Shown here piece by piece: positions 11,941-24,800 of a stretch of 64,000 bases of DNA. The notes beneath the pieces are model-generated. The model had not been told where the DNA came from, did not search any database, and was given only the letters and a program-made list of their open reading frames with translations. The DNA is taken from the NCBI GenBank assembly GCA_000727475.1, contig KL647301.1, positions 2,609,250 to 2,673,249 of the forward strand, in the 5' to 3' direction. The position numbers and the translations under genes are program-made. The first letter of the stretch is position 1. Each line of letters starts with the position of its first letter. The stretch comes from Sarcocystis neurona. Taxonomy: Eukaryota > Apicomplexa > Conoidasida > Eucoccidiorida > Sarcocystidae.

Positions 11941-14900
11941 ATGGAGGGCACGTGCGACGCGCACACGCATGGATACTGCCGTTATTGGCACATGATAGAA
12001 GGAATGAGAAAAAGCAGAGAATGCAGTACTAGAGGGCCGGAACGAGTCCTGCACTGCTCCAAACAGGATCGGCGATAGAGGCAGCGTGCCTTCAAATTAC
12101 TGGAAGGGGTGTGAAAAAATTCTCATCTAGAACAAGGATCAGCACCTTTGTCAAAATTCAAAGAGCCTCCAACTGAAAGAAGACGGGGAAAAATGCATAT
12201 CTGGGGGCCTGCTTAGCTGCAGGGAACGTCTCTGAAGATAAAGTCGGACAGCGTACTTCTGAGTGTACACGTGGAACTGCTTTTACAGAGCTTTCTGAAG
12301 GGCAGAGAATGCCTACTATCAGGCGGTTGACAGGACTTTTGCCAGTCTGGCGTAGAGAGCACAACCATGGCCGAGGTGTGTGGTCCGGTAAGGCTTTCTA
12401 CGTGGTGACCACTGTAGCAGTCAACACGTCAGAAGTTTTTTAGTAAAACGCTTAAAAATAGAGTCCGGAAAGCGTTTACGAGACTGCAGTTCAAGCTTCC
12501 GCAGGCCTCCGCCAGGAGGCACGGGGAAGGAAGATATCTATAACAAATGGTAAGGCGTTAAAGACTTTCACTTGGTGCTATGAATGTAACGGGAGACGGT
12601 ACATTGATACCAAACTAAGCAGACGTCTGAAGAAACTTAAGCGCAGCAGTACAGTCGAGACTTGCTTTGTGAAGCAGCTCTGCAGAGTTTCGTCGAATCC
12701 TCCAAGAGGCATGACGGCAGATGTGTGCATCTGGTCCATAGTGTCTACGGTAATTGATCGTGCTGTGTTTCTGCCACGTGGTGCTTGAGGGTCACGAATG
12801 TGGATAAGATTAACGTTCGCCAGTACGCTTTCGGTGATTCTAGGTGTCTGAGGTACCTCACCGACACAGAACCAGTGAACGGGCTGCTGTTTGTGGGATC
12901 CACAGCATTTGACATAACTCTGTTAGACGCATTCCCAAACCCGTGCATTGTTTTCGACTGAGGTAGGTTTAAAAGGGCACATCTCTGGCATCGTCGCCCC
13001 TTTGTGCTTTTGGGAAGCTTTAAAACACAATGAAGAAATGGTCCGCGACGTCGCAGCGCTGGAGTATGGCGACATGACAAAATTTACACCCTCCACTGCA
13101 GTAGATTATAGCTTAGCAACCATCCTGAGTGTCTCCTGAAGCGCAGAAACTCAATCAGGTGTACTCGGAGTTGGAGACGCGTTTGTCAAGTTTGAGTTGG
13201 TTTCTCGGTTCGACGTAGAGTGAGGCTCACCTGCTTTCTTGAGCCTGACGCCCGCCAGAGCTGTACATGGCCTCATGTTCAGTAGTGTCTGGCAGCGGCA
13301 GGGGTGGCCGCTGGTGCGCTCAGGAGCAGTTTTATCCTCAAACAAAACGACCCCGGCGCTGAAGTAGCCCAGCCTTACATAACACCTGCTCTTTCGCGGT
13401 AGAACTGGTTCCAACCAGGTAGTGCATTCATGCACAGGCGCGGACAGGTCAGCAACCACCACAGCAGTAGACTGGTAACGTGCCACGCAAAGCATTTCAG
13501 AGATTTTCAGTGGGTACAGAGCAGGCACCGCCGATATTCAAAGCAGCTCTGATGCAGAACTGTTTCAACTACATCTGCTGTTTTAGGGGTGTAAGTGGAC
13601 CACCCCGGTCAACGTAGCAGGTCAAAGAGCACAACCGTGTAGCCGACCAAACAAACACAGACTGAAGCACCTGTGGAAACTTGTTATACACTGTGAAGGT
13701 ACTCTACAAGGTCGGTGTCTCCCTGGGCCTTCGATTTTGCACAGTGAGTAGAAACCAAGCATTTTGCACAGTAGGTGAAAACAAAGGAGCCCCGACACAA
13801 CCATTTGTCAATCATCAAAGCGGAGTGCTTTACTGCACCCCTGGAGCTAAGTCTGACTACCGTAACAAGTTCCCCAACTATGTGCCAGTTTATAATTTCT
13901 TGAGCTGTCGTGCCGTGGCAGTTTTTGCGTATCAGGGTATGAGTTTACGCAGACATACTACTACTTACGTAAAATTCCTCACCTGCAGGTAGAGGACAAA
14001 TTAATCAATACGCCCTGTCTGTCACCGGCACACGTATGCGTATGAGGGCAACTTGTACTCTTATAATTCGAGCATCTACCAGAATGCCGTATCTCGTTGA
14101 AAAAAGTGTGCAAGCCCGGCGTCCACACTTCCGACCGGTCATCACCTCACTGCGAACAAAAGAAGTCTATTACATAGCCTCTGTATTTCAGAGTCCCGCT
14201 CCTGCGTTACGGCCGCCGGCTGGTCGCTGTCTTCCCAGAAAAGCTCTTCCTTGACGTTCCTGGTGTATGCAGCCTTGTCTCTGCGAGGGCACGTGGCATA
14301 AAGAAATCAAAAAAGAAAGGAACAACGACAGCCACGGCTGGGCTTTCCGCAAGCGGTAGCAAGGTCGGTGTATGCAGTTTCATCGTCAGAGTACTTCTAC
14401 GAAGCTTTGCGGTCTGAGGCAAACACGGAGTATCAAACAGCTGCAAGAACACGTTCTCCCCTATCAGCTGCACGCGTTGTGTTGTGCAGATACCTCGCTT
14501 GCTGGCTCGGGGTATACGTGCCGCTGTAGATGATTGCAGGGGCACCCTGCAGCGCTTCGACTTGATCAAATCAGGACAGATGGATCCTCTGTTGAGATGC
14601 CGACTCACCCTGTACAGGCCTCTACTCCCATACTTGCCCTCCGCTATCACGCAGTGTCTCATGCCATGAACACCGAAGGTATCGCAAGTACAGATGCCAG
14701 AAAAAGACAAATTTGTATCAGCGTCAGACGTTACCACAGGTAGGTGACTGCTAGCAAACTCAAACGCACAAGAGGCAGGCACCGTGTCGTAGCTTTGGCA
14801 CCCTTCCAGTAGAGCTCAGCCGCAGAACACGAACCACCGTGATTTCTCGAAGGGGGATGGATGGCACTGTTGCAATCGCTTCTTTTGCTGCGGACGCCGG

Positions 14901-15375
14901 CTGTCAGTCTGTGAGCAATCTGACACAGAAGCGGAGGCGGCCGCCAACTCAGTTACGCGCGCCTGCCGCGAGCAGTGCTACGCACCTCGGATCAAACCTA
15001 GAAGAAAACGTCAACAGAGAAAAGGAAGTGGAGGCCCACGCACGACTGACACTTCTAGCTGGAAAGTGTTAATTGCTCGACTACTCAGAGCTTCGCGCGG
15101 GAACGGGAAGACAACGCGAGACATGCACTCCACAAGTGACGTACACGATGGGACGAGACAACTCAGCTAACCGGTTGCACACAGGACTTTGGAGGATGTA
15201 AAGGAGAGAGAGGACACTGGGCTCACAATGTACGCCTCCTCGTCTTCAGCCACAGCCCAACGGACCGTACGATAGAAAAGAAAATTGAGGGCAACTGCTA
15301 AAGGCACGCGAAAGTGCGGATGGACTCTCTTGCTTGACTCCTGAAATAATGGAACCAAAGTTCAGGTCCCTGCAG

Positions 15376-15892
15376 CGCACTGTCTTTCTGTAGCCGAAAG
15401 CGGCCTCTCACCATTTCAAGTCGGCTCTGCAGCCTTCACCTTCACATGTCTCCTGCACGAAGACCAAGTGGTGCTCAGTGTCCGTCCTTTGATGCTTTCT
15501 GTGTTACACAACCCTCCTCGCAGAAGGCTCTCCGCCTCCGCAGAGGAAATGTGTACGCGAGGACTGCGAGATGAGTGCAGAAACAGGAAAACCAATTTTG
15601 TCTTCGTTGTAATACGGGACGACTCTGGAGCCTCAGAAATCATGGACCGCCAGCTGCTTAAAAACATGCACCACCACGACGTCGCACAAGACCGGCTGGT
15701 CGCGACGGACATTGACTGGCACAAGGGAGCAGCTGAGATGGCAAGGCTAAATGTTTCTATCGTACAAGGCGTAGTTGTTCGCCACAACGAAGTAGCAGCG
15801 CACTGTTTGCAGAAATACATGCTGAAGAACAGTTTCGCATCTGCCCTGATGACGTTCCGCGCCGAAGTGGAAACGTGCGAGACGCCCTCGTG
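15376..15892 (+). CDS. candidate exon of an unrecognised protein
   Basis: A + strand frame is open from an acceptor-like CCCTGCAG (ending 15375) to a TGA at 15890-15892, about 171 codons. Its composition is typical of a soluble protein, rich in Asp, Glu, Ala, Val and Leu (for example NFVFVVIRDDSG, DRLVATDIDWHKGAAEM). The antisense frame is also open but is rich in Ser, Arg, Thr and Cys, as antisense frames usually are. No domain or family is recognised. The first ATG inside the frame is near 15492, which would give about 134 aa as a single-exon protein. Whether it is a terminal exon, a small gene or chance cannot be settled from sequence alone. Confidence 0.3.
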
Positions 15893-16287
15893 ACTTCTAA
15901 AACGCTTCCGAATGACAGGAGTTCCCAGCAGTGTGTTAGTTTTTGGGCTGTGTATCACAGTACACGTAACGACAGTGACGCTGGGGCCAGCGGGCCCTAC
16001 AACACCGAGCGGCGAGTCTGCAAACTCTCATGAATAAGTTACATTTTCAAACTACCTACTGCTGCATATCGGAGAACAAATTGATGAAAGCGGTGTATCC
16101 TATGCGTGGCATGTGTCGAAGTCCGGTTTTTCTGAAGGCGGAAAAAAACTTGTCTTCGCCCCTGCGATGGAATAAACGACAGAACATGATGCAGTGCCGC
16201 TGCCAGTACTAGAGTTGCAACCTTGCAATTCTCGGAAATCCATGTTGCGAAGCTCCAGCAGTACCGCTGCTTCGGAGATGTGCCTAC

Positions 16288-16816
16288 TTGAGCGATGTCA
16301 TTCTGCAAGCCGATGGACGAAAGAAGGAATGGCGTTACGCGTCGTACAGAATGCTCCGTTCTAACTGTCAGCATATACGCCAGCCATTGGCCAGTTTCAC
16401 CATGGTGCAGCGGCACTTCTTGTTTGCCACGGCGCTTCGAGTTGTACTACGCAACACCTGTCAGTACAGAATCGCGCTTTTAGCCGTTACTGCCTTGCAA
16501 GAGAAAGTGGTCGAACTGTTCAACACGAAGGCGCAGAAGGAAGTGAGCCCTGCATTTCTTCGACGTACCTGCCTGCGGCGTGCTTCCTTCTGCCACCGAC
16601 GCAAACTGGAATGGGTTCCAAGGCGGTCATGCCCGCGTTTACGAGGGTAGTGTAAAAGAGGCTGATTGGTACAATCCAGAACCTACATACCTTTTTGAAG
16701 CAGACTCCGTAGAGGTAGATACGCTGGTTTTGGTGCGCGGATGCCGTGGCAATGTTTACAAAACAGTCACCCGATTGCGACAGACCACCAGTTTCAGGCC
16801 GTTGTCTGTCCTCTAA
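16288..16816 (+). CDS. candidate coding segment, two overlapping frames
   Basis: Two protein-like + frames overlap: one open to a stop at 16650 (containing VVLRNTCQYRIALLAVTALQ), the other from about 16580 to 16816 (containing HARVYEGSVKEADWYNPEP and DSVEVDTLVLVRG). Codon-like composition passes from the first frame to the second near 16.55-16.62 kb, as an intron or a frameshift would produce. A donor-like GAA/GTGAGC sits near 16541, but no acceptor restores the second frame. No family is recognised. Confidence 0.2.
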
Positions 16817-17845
16817 AGAAAACCCGGATACAGTGGCGAAGGTCTGACAGGGTACGACAGCTATAGCTGGTGTATCATGTGCAGCAGTAGCTGCTGGAGG
16901 CGCTGGTTCACTCACCGGGGCACCCGTAGCCACAAAAGTGGTTGACACCTGTGTTGCAGCATCTGTTTTCTCTTCTGGACTCGCGGCAGCCAGGGCACGT
17001 GTGACGTACTGAGCTTGTCGTGCGCATCACAGAAGCCGCTTGTAGCTGCCCTTAAGGGTTTATTTCCGTGCAAGGAGAACAGTTGTCTTGAACACTTGAG
17101 TAAAGGGGAAGAGTCAGGCAACATGAAAAGTGTAATTCCGTAGGAGTAAACTGCGATGGGCGACCAGAGCGTGCGCGACACTGGCGGTAATATAGGTATG
17201 TACACATGTGTGCATACGATAGTTTTTCCGTAGTCTGGGACGGAGGAGTGGAAACTATTCAGATGGGAATCGCCCAGTACGCTTGACTACTCGGTCTTTA
17301 AAAATTGTGGTGTGAGCTTTGCAGTGTGAAATAGAGAGGCCCTATCCATATCCGACACCTCAGCTGTCAAGCACTGCAGTGCCTGTCATGGCGACGTCTA
17401 TAATGAGAGTTCAGCACATTCAACCTCCTCGTTTCACCTGTTGGCGTTCAAGCACGACGTTGGGGCTTGCAGTCTTTTGTTTGACAGACGCTTCAAAATC
17501 AGGGCGTCTGACAAGTTCTGAAGAAACTGCTACGATGTTTATTCGGCAGGCTGTTCTCCTTGTGCCGCCGCAAATCACCCTAAGTGATTGAGGAAGTACA
17601 TCGGTTGGATCTACGCCCGTGTACGTACGTCAACACATTTATACACGTGCACTTGGTGCGCAATGACGCCGCCGTGCAATAGACGATGTGTCCCGTGTAG
17701 TGCGGTGGTGCTGACAGACGCCTGTAAGTGCCCTGCAGAATGTGAATGTCGCGACGTAGAAGGGGATCTACGTAGATGTGTTTTCTGTAAATGCCTTGCA
17801 GGCTCTGAAGGTTTGTTCCGCGACGTAGACCGGACGTACGTAGAT

Positions 17846-17865
17846 GTTCGACTCTTGAGTCGAAC
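17846..17865. repeat. perfect 20-bp palindrome
   Basis: Nine-base arms (GTTCGACTC and its complement) with a two-base centre, in otherwise unassigned sequence. It is not part of a recognisable tRNA or terminator. Confidence 0.8.
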
Positions 17866-19748
17866 CCGGCGAGAGATCCTCAGGTACCTGTGGAGACTAA
17901 TGGTGTGTTTGCAACAATACTGCTGAGACTCCGAGGCTGCGCACGTGTGTGTACACAAGTGAGTCGCTTGTAGGAAAATTCATTCCCAACCGTGATGACC
18001 TTTGCAATGCACCTGTATAGCCTGAATAGAAAATTATGTCCACCGTGTTTCGACACGAAGAAACTGACGTGTTTCGTGGCGAGTGTATAAATATATACGT
18101 ATAGTCTGAGTGACGCGTCCCCTGTTGTAGACGTTACCGCACGCAGTAGGACAGCAGTAGACTGTGAGCGCTCTAAATGAGAGGCTGACCTGACAGTGCG
18201 AATAGCATAGTGGGCCGCCACACCTCCCAGTCACAGCGGAGTATTGGCGCACATGTTTCTAAAAGAAACATCTCTTTCTTTCTGTCTCTTGTGTGTAGAG
18301 AAAGAGACCCAGCACTGAAAAAACCCGAAAGGACGCCCTGCGAAAGGTAATTGCGCAGCAACGCACTGTGCAGACGTCTGTATAGGCGCTGTCGCGGCCT
18401 GCTTTTACATGATCTAGACTGCCGCAATGAATCGGAAGAGCATATAAGTGTGATTATATGGTGTGGTAATCTACCACTGTAGTGGCGGCGAATGGGAACG
18501 CAGCACAACCAGCCGCTGACTGCACATCGTACACACACACATATCTGCTCTAAAGTGATTATAGATCGCCTTTATGGGAGATCTATGCACGGTGACGCAT
18601 TTGCAACAGAAAAAGTGACAACCACAGTTTCCTTTGTAGACAGACGCATAGCCGCTGACTCTTCAGTGCAACTGTGAACTAAGTCTTCCCCTTATCGAAG
18701 TCACAAACATAGCGGTACTCCACACGCAGATCTGATATCTGTAGTCGCTTTCCACTGACGCAAATCCACGTAAACCCGCTCCCGGCACGGACGTGCGAAT
18801 AGTGGTATCAGAACCGAAAAGTGATTAGATCACGATCTACGTATGCAGAATCATTGCCCAGCTTTAAAGGGCCAGTGCTTCTCTGACTTAAACAGATAAC
18901 TGAATGTTCTCGCGAATTATATCTACACTTGTGCCCCCTGCGTCTTCCGTTGGTACCAAAAGCGCCGGACCGGCAGAAAGTGTACCACAAACATACATAA
19001 ACATATACATACGATGGTCGTCTCCTATTCCGAAAGGACAGGTTTGCACGACCACTCGTGCAACCGGATCAGATGGTGGTCTCCAAAAAGATTCCCTGTA
19101 TCAGGAGTAAACGTGTATATGTGCAATATATATAGAATACTGCAAGCACATCTCTGTACACGTACGTACGCCCGTGCATCTCTTTGAATATCCAGATAGA
19201 TACTGGAATCTGTATATATATGTGCGCTCTACTAGACACGCAGATGTACATTTGTAAAGGTATACGTGCATGTGTATAATTCTCCACCTATCCATTTATA
19301 TCTGTCTTTCTCTCATTAGATTTCTATCTCTTTATACGTGTGCATACGTGTATGTAATTGCGCCGCCGATACGTTGTGCACGGCGCTGCCGTGCACAGCG
19401 ACTCTTGCGGAATGCAGCGCAGATGCTGTGCACGGAGCTTTGAGAGACCTCCAGCTAAGACATGTTATCGAGTGATGTACACCGGTTGTTTTATACTTTT
19501 TACGTTATCACTGTATCTGCGTTACACGTATTAATCGTGTTTGTGGCTCAGAACTTCGCGTGTTTCCGGGTCAGAGGCACCCGTACACGCACGAGTGCAC
19601 AAGGGCGCTCCCTGGGACACACAGTATTCTGTGACTACACTCAGACGTTACACTTTGATACACAGAAAACCCCATGATCATATTCGTTGTATACGTAGAA
19701 GGCCCCGGGTATGCACGTGTGTAGACAGCAACGAAGGAACAGAATTTG

Positions 19749-19961
19749 TTGTGGGGTCGACCTTTGCGTCAATGTTGCGAAGGTCTGCCGACATTAAGGT
19801 GACATTACACAAAATGCCGTACAAATCTATTCGTATATGTATATGTATACAGAGCCATAGACAGTTGGTGTACAGACATCTACCGGGCAGTGGCATATAT
19901 CGTAGGATCCACCCTTCCTTTTTTGTTCCGGAGGTCCGCCTTCTTCGTCAATGCAAGCAGG
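19749..19961 (+). repeat. diverged direct repeat upstream of the exportin gene
   Basis: Two segments about 150 bp apart (around 19749-19811 and 19899-19961) resemble each other at the DNA level (GTNGGNTCNACC and later CGNAGGTCNGCC) and in translation (VVGSTFASMLRRSA versus IVGSTLPFLFRRSA). They look like old copies of one unit. Function unknown. Confidence 0.45.
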
Positions 19962-21876
19962 AAGACGCCGCACACATCAAGAGTTTGCAACAAATTTTCT
20001 CTGTGCCGACTACGCCTACATGTACGGTTTCGGTTGTGTGGCTACACGTTCACATTCGTTATGTATATCGATTGTGCGTGTATGCTGGAGTTGCTGCCGG
20101 CACTGCTGATGCTGCTGCTGCCGGGTTTCAGTTGCTCTGCGCCACGGTGTGGACGCGCTCCTCTTGCTCCATACGCTCTCGCTTCTTTCTTGTGCACACC
20201 TGCAGGCGCTTCTTCCCCGTTCTTTACTGCTGCCACCACCCTCTGCTCCTTCTCGTAGGACTCTGCTGCAGTCATGCTGCCTCTCTACTACTGTGGCGGC
20301 TGCTGCTGCTGCTGCCGCCCTGTTGATTCTGTTGCGGCTCCTGCTGCTGCCGTCGCTGCTTTGGGATTGTGTTGCTCGTCCTCCGTGATGCGGTTCTGTC
20401 ACCACCTTGGTTCAATCAGCAGCGGTATTGTGGCGGACTGTTTCGGGGAACAAAACTGATTTTTTTTCTTGTGCAGTGGATTAATTTTTTTTTTCGTGAC
20501 CCCTCCTTCTCTTCTGTCACTTCGCTGTCCCCCTTTCCTGGTCCCTATCCATAGCGTTTTATCATATCTGGACGAATCTACTTTTTCACCACCTTTGAAC
20601 TATCTCAAGCTCCTCAAAATTTCGCCGCGAATCTCGTCGTGGATTCTACGTTGTTAATCATAACCTTGTTCTTCCTTCTGCCCGTTTGCGTGCTCCCCCC
20701 TTCCCTTTATTTGGCACTTCCCAGCACAAGTATCTCTGTCTGCCTTCCTTCCTCCACGGCAGCAAAAGTAACTCCATCTTCTCGTGTTGGTGTGCGATTC
20801 GCTTGTTTTACCCGCAGCGACGGTCGCAAATATTGACATTTCTGTGCATCGCGTGCAGCAGCTCCAGCCCACGTGGGGCAGGTCTTCTTTCTTGAGATCA
20901 CCCGTGTGACACAGGGGGCAGCTTTTCCGCGTTAAAACGCAAACTATGGATCCACAGCTGGCGTGCCAGTGTATGTATCCCTGTAGGGAGACACAGAGAG
21001 AGGTAGACTCAGACATAGTGTATATACGTTGTACTGGTATGTGTGTGGCGGGCGCACGTATAAACAAATTTGGCTGATACTCTGTTCCACGCACTGGTGT
21101 TGGGGTGGTGTTTTTTCGTCGTTTAGAGTGGCACAGCTGTTGCTCTTTCTCACGCTATGATCGTCTCCACGTCCCGCCCTTACAACTTGTATAGAACCAC
21201 ATACATCCTCTTCTGCAGCCTTCCTCTTGGCAGAGGCGCGCGCATGCAGCGTCCTTACAGTAATCTTCTCATGTATTTCCTTCTGTCGCGCTGTTTCTGA
21301 GTGTGGCTACTGTGCAGCGGGTTCACTCGCGCTGAACACTGCAGCCACCTTCCTACGTCAATCGCCTGCGGTCAGCATTTCCTCGCCTCCCACTTGCTCC
21401 CCATTCTGTCACTCTTCGCGTTTGCGCAGGCCTCAGCTTCTGCACGAGTGACTAGCACTAGTGCGACGCCCGTGTGGCGTTGCTGTTGGTTCTGCTGCGA
21501 CTGTTTTCGCTTGTTCTGCAGCAGCTGCTGCTGGGGTGGCGCTGGACTTGCAGCTGGTGCTGCGGTGGCTGCTGTCTGCATCCAGGAAATTTGCTTTTCC
21601 TCCGGGGAGTCCCCTGCGTGGCAGGGCAGCAGTGGTGCAGGCATTGCTGCAGTTGTCGTGGGGAGACGGACAGCATCGTGTGTTGCCTTGCTGTCCCAGC
21701 TGTATCGCCTGTGCATGCGGGCTGTCTCCGACCTTTTTTTGTTTGCGAGGGGAGGTGGGAGAGGCAGCTGAGCGGTCTGTGTCTTTCTTTTCTTCTTAGC
21801 GATTCTCGCCTGCCTCGTGCCACCTCTTTGGGTCAATCTTCTTCGTCTTCGGCTGCTAGTACCCCGCTGCGTCACA

Positions 21877-24800
21877 ATGAACGGGAGTGGGGAGAGCCTC
21901 GGAGCAAGAGCAGCAGCAGCTGCCGCTCCGCACCCGGCGGCTACTCCCCACACAGCAGCAGTGCCTCTTGGCGTTTCTGCCCCAGCAACCGCAGCAACAA
22001 CGAATCCCGTCGCTGCTGCTGCCGCTCTACCTCTTGTACAGCTACTGCAGCAGACCCTCAGCGCAGACCCTGCGGTGCTGCGCGTGGCCCAGGAAGCCCT
22101 CGACGCGAAGGCGGCTGCTGAAGACTTTCCGAAAGACTTGCTGGTGCTTCTCGTGAACGCAGACACCCCTGCGGCGGCGAAACAAGCAGGTATGAAGAGC
22201 TGCCTCAACTACTGCGGCTCGCATTTGGGGGTCGGCCCCCCATCTCGCGTTTCTTTTGCTACTTGCTGCCGCCGGTATGCTGCTGCTGGTACGCTGCCGC
22301 TGGTATGCTGCTGGTGGTGTGCTGCTGTTGCGTTCGCGCTTTGTCTGCACCACGGCTGCGCTTCTTGTGCGCTGCCGCTTGACGCAGTTGCTGCTGTTTC
22401 TCGATGAAGACACCGGGCGGGCTTCTCGTGTTGCTGCTGCTACGACACCTGGCGCTAGTGCAGCAGCACGTGCTGCCGCGTTGCTGCTTCGTGATTCCGC
22501 ATCCCCTACGCATCTCCTTTTCTGTTGAATCTCCACGGGGATGTCCTGTTGCTGCTGCTGCGACGTCGGGCCCTTCCATGCACCTGGGCGTACCGCTTGG
22601 TCTGCTACTGCGGCGTTGCAAGTGGGGTGCATGATGCTTCTGCTGGTGCTCAGCTGCGGTAACGCCCGCTCCTGTGCTGCCGCCGTATGCTGCAGCACGG
22701 TGCGTCCGCTGCTGTGCTGCTGTCTCGTGCTGCGTGGGTGCGGCTTCTCATGTGCTGCTTCGGGTAACGCCAGCAAGTAGTGCTAGGATCCTCCCCTCCC
22801 CTCTTCCCGCCCATTTCAAAGAAAGATAGGCGGATCGACTTCGCGCCATATGTTCTGACTAGAACTGCTGCTGTTCGTTGAAGTATGTACAAGCGTACTT
22901 GTGCGTCTCGTCTGATGCGTGAAGACGCATCTATCACTGTAGAAATAAAGACGCACACACACACACACATGCATATGTATCTATGCGATTTGTGTGTATT
23001 CGTGGGTCTTCCTGTGGTACAAACAAGCGTGGATGTTTTCTTTCTTTCAGTGGCTCTCTCCGTATATGAGAACAGGTGCTGTGCGCAGTCTTCTTCTCCG
23101 TTAGAAGGTGCCGCAGGTCTGTCTCCACAGCACGCATGGGCACAGTCGCCCTGACGCAGCGCCTGTGAAGAGAGCCCACACACTTTTGAAGAAGTGACGA
23201 AGCCGCAGAAGTGTGCTGTCTGTTCGACGGGACTCGACAGATCAAGCCCCGCGTTTGCTTCTGCCGTCTCTTTGCTGCATGGCATGAAGAAGAACATGAC
23301 CCAAGCATTGCTAGAAAGCAGCTCCTTCCTGTGTTGTCTACTTGAACGTTCTGCTGTCGCGCCCTGCTCTGACGGGCGCACCAGCAGTCTAAATAGGGTT
23401 CTCAAGTGCGTTGTTGCACTTTACGTGTCTAGAAGCCAGCGGCGAGCTGTACGTCCTCGGCTATCGGCTGCGGAAAAAGCCGTGTGGCGGGTCCGCCACG
23501 TGCGTCGGATCAGCAGTCCTGCGTGGAGAGGCGACGACCAGGGAAGGCATCGCTGCGTCCATGCCTTTGCCATGGGAATGCTGGTTTTCCTAAGAGCCCT
23601 ATTTATTGCATGTGTGACTGTCGGCACACTGAAGGCATGTACATATAGCCATAAGTATGTATGTATACACGTGTGTGTATGGCTGCCTGCGTACGGTATG
23701 CAAAAGTAGTGTGCATATGCAGAAGACAAGAGGGTGTCCATGTTGTGAGACGGAGCGAACGGCTCGTTTTCTCTTTCACGCATGTCTTCCGCTGTGAATC
23801 AGGCAGGAGCGTGCGAGGGGCACTGGTCTGTTGACACAAAAAAGGTGCGTGGCCGCAGACGTACATGCGGTCTACGGTAATAACGCAATTTTGTTTCTGA
23901 AAGAAATAACGTTGCGGACGCGCAGTTGCTTTTTGTGGGAGTGCACGCAGGAGCTATTTACTTTAAGAACTTCGTGCGTCGCAACTGGGATGTGGACCCG
24001 CAGCAGGGGGGCATCAGCCTGGCCAATCGCACGTTGATCAAACAGCATTTGCTGTCGCTGCTGCTGGCGCCTGCGGCTGCGAAGGCAGTGCAGGTGCAGC
24101 TCGCCGACGCGTGCACGCGCATCGCAGCGACGGATATGCCGCTGGAATGGCCCTCTCTGTTGCCCGAGTTGATGCAGCAGCATTTGATCTCGGGCCTTGC
24201 GACGCAGCAGCAGCTGCTGCAGCAGCTCGTCCAGCAGCGACAGCAGCATGGGGCGGCGCTGCCGCAGGAGGAGGGCGTGGACCAGGAGATGCAGCTGCAG
24301 CTACAGAAGGAGGTGGCTGCGCTGGGGATGTTGCACGCAGTTCTGAAGAAGTATCGCACGGCGTTCCGCTGCAACGAAGTGCTGCTCGAGTTGCGAGAAG
24401 TGCTGCCGGCGGTGCAGCAGCCGCTGTTGCAGGCGTTTCTGCTGGCGCTGCAGCACTTGCAGGTGCTGCAGTCTGGCGCCGAAGGAGTTCGCTCACCGGC
24501 GTCGGGAGACGCCACCGCAGCGGGAGCACCAGCAACAGCCGCAATACGAGCCACGCAGAGAAGTCAGCAAACAAGAGAGCTTGTCTGCGAGGTGCTGCTG
24601 CTGTGCTGCAAAACTTTCTTCTCCCTCAATACTGTAGATATCCCCGAGTTCTTTGAAGATCACATGCAGGAGTTCTTCGGTGGCTTCATTCGGATGCTCC
24701 AGGTCGATCTGCTGCCGCACAGCGAGGCGCATCAACAGCAGCAGCAGCACCACGACGAGGACGATCCTGCAGGTAAAACACCTGCGCGGGCGTACATACG

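Larger units (their letters stand above)
11941..21876. other. gene-poor interval with unassigned open frames
   Basis: About 9.9 kb with no recognisable gene family. From 12.0 to 18.9 kb it is nearly free of TA/TG microsatellites, unlike the flanking introns. It holds open frames on both strands: + frames at 12175-12442, 12754-12957, 15376-15892 and 16288-16816, and - frames at 13151-13528 and 14207-14782. The - frame at 13151-13528 ends in a donor-like AAAGCAG/GTGAGC, and an ATG in good context lies at 12367 just before GTAAGG, but neither could be built into a chain. From 19 kb microsatellites return, and 20.0-21.8 kb is GCT/CTG-rich sequence leading into the exportin gene. It may hide one or two multi-exon genes, or decayed sequence. 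Confidence 0.5.

Noticed and set aside
12367..12749. A three-exon start of a gene (ATG at 12367, then 12516-12549 and 12678-12749) with matching phases
   Set aside because: The pieces are very short, no next exon continues the chain with a reasonable intron, and short phase-compatible chains arise by chance.
14207..14782. 191-codon frame on the - strand
   Set aside because: No motif, no convincing splice sites or start context; kept only as an unassigned open frame in the intergenic entry.
15416..15958. 180-codon frame on the - strand
   Set aside because: It is Ser/Arg/Thr/Cys-rich as expected for the antisense of a coding frame; the + strand reading looks more like protein.
17846..17865. 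Possible tRNA T-arm (GTTCGA...TCGAAC)
   Set aside because: It is a simple palindrome with no acceptor stem, anticodon arm or D-arm around it.
19541..20326. 261-codon open frame on the + strand
   Set aside because: It has no ATG at its start, its second half is Leu/Cys-rich translation of CTG repeats, and no motif is present.
21372..22776. Long open frames on the - strand opposite the first exportin exon
   Set aside because: They are antisense to GCA/GCT-rich coding and intron sequence; open antisense frames are expected there and no family is matched.
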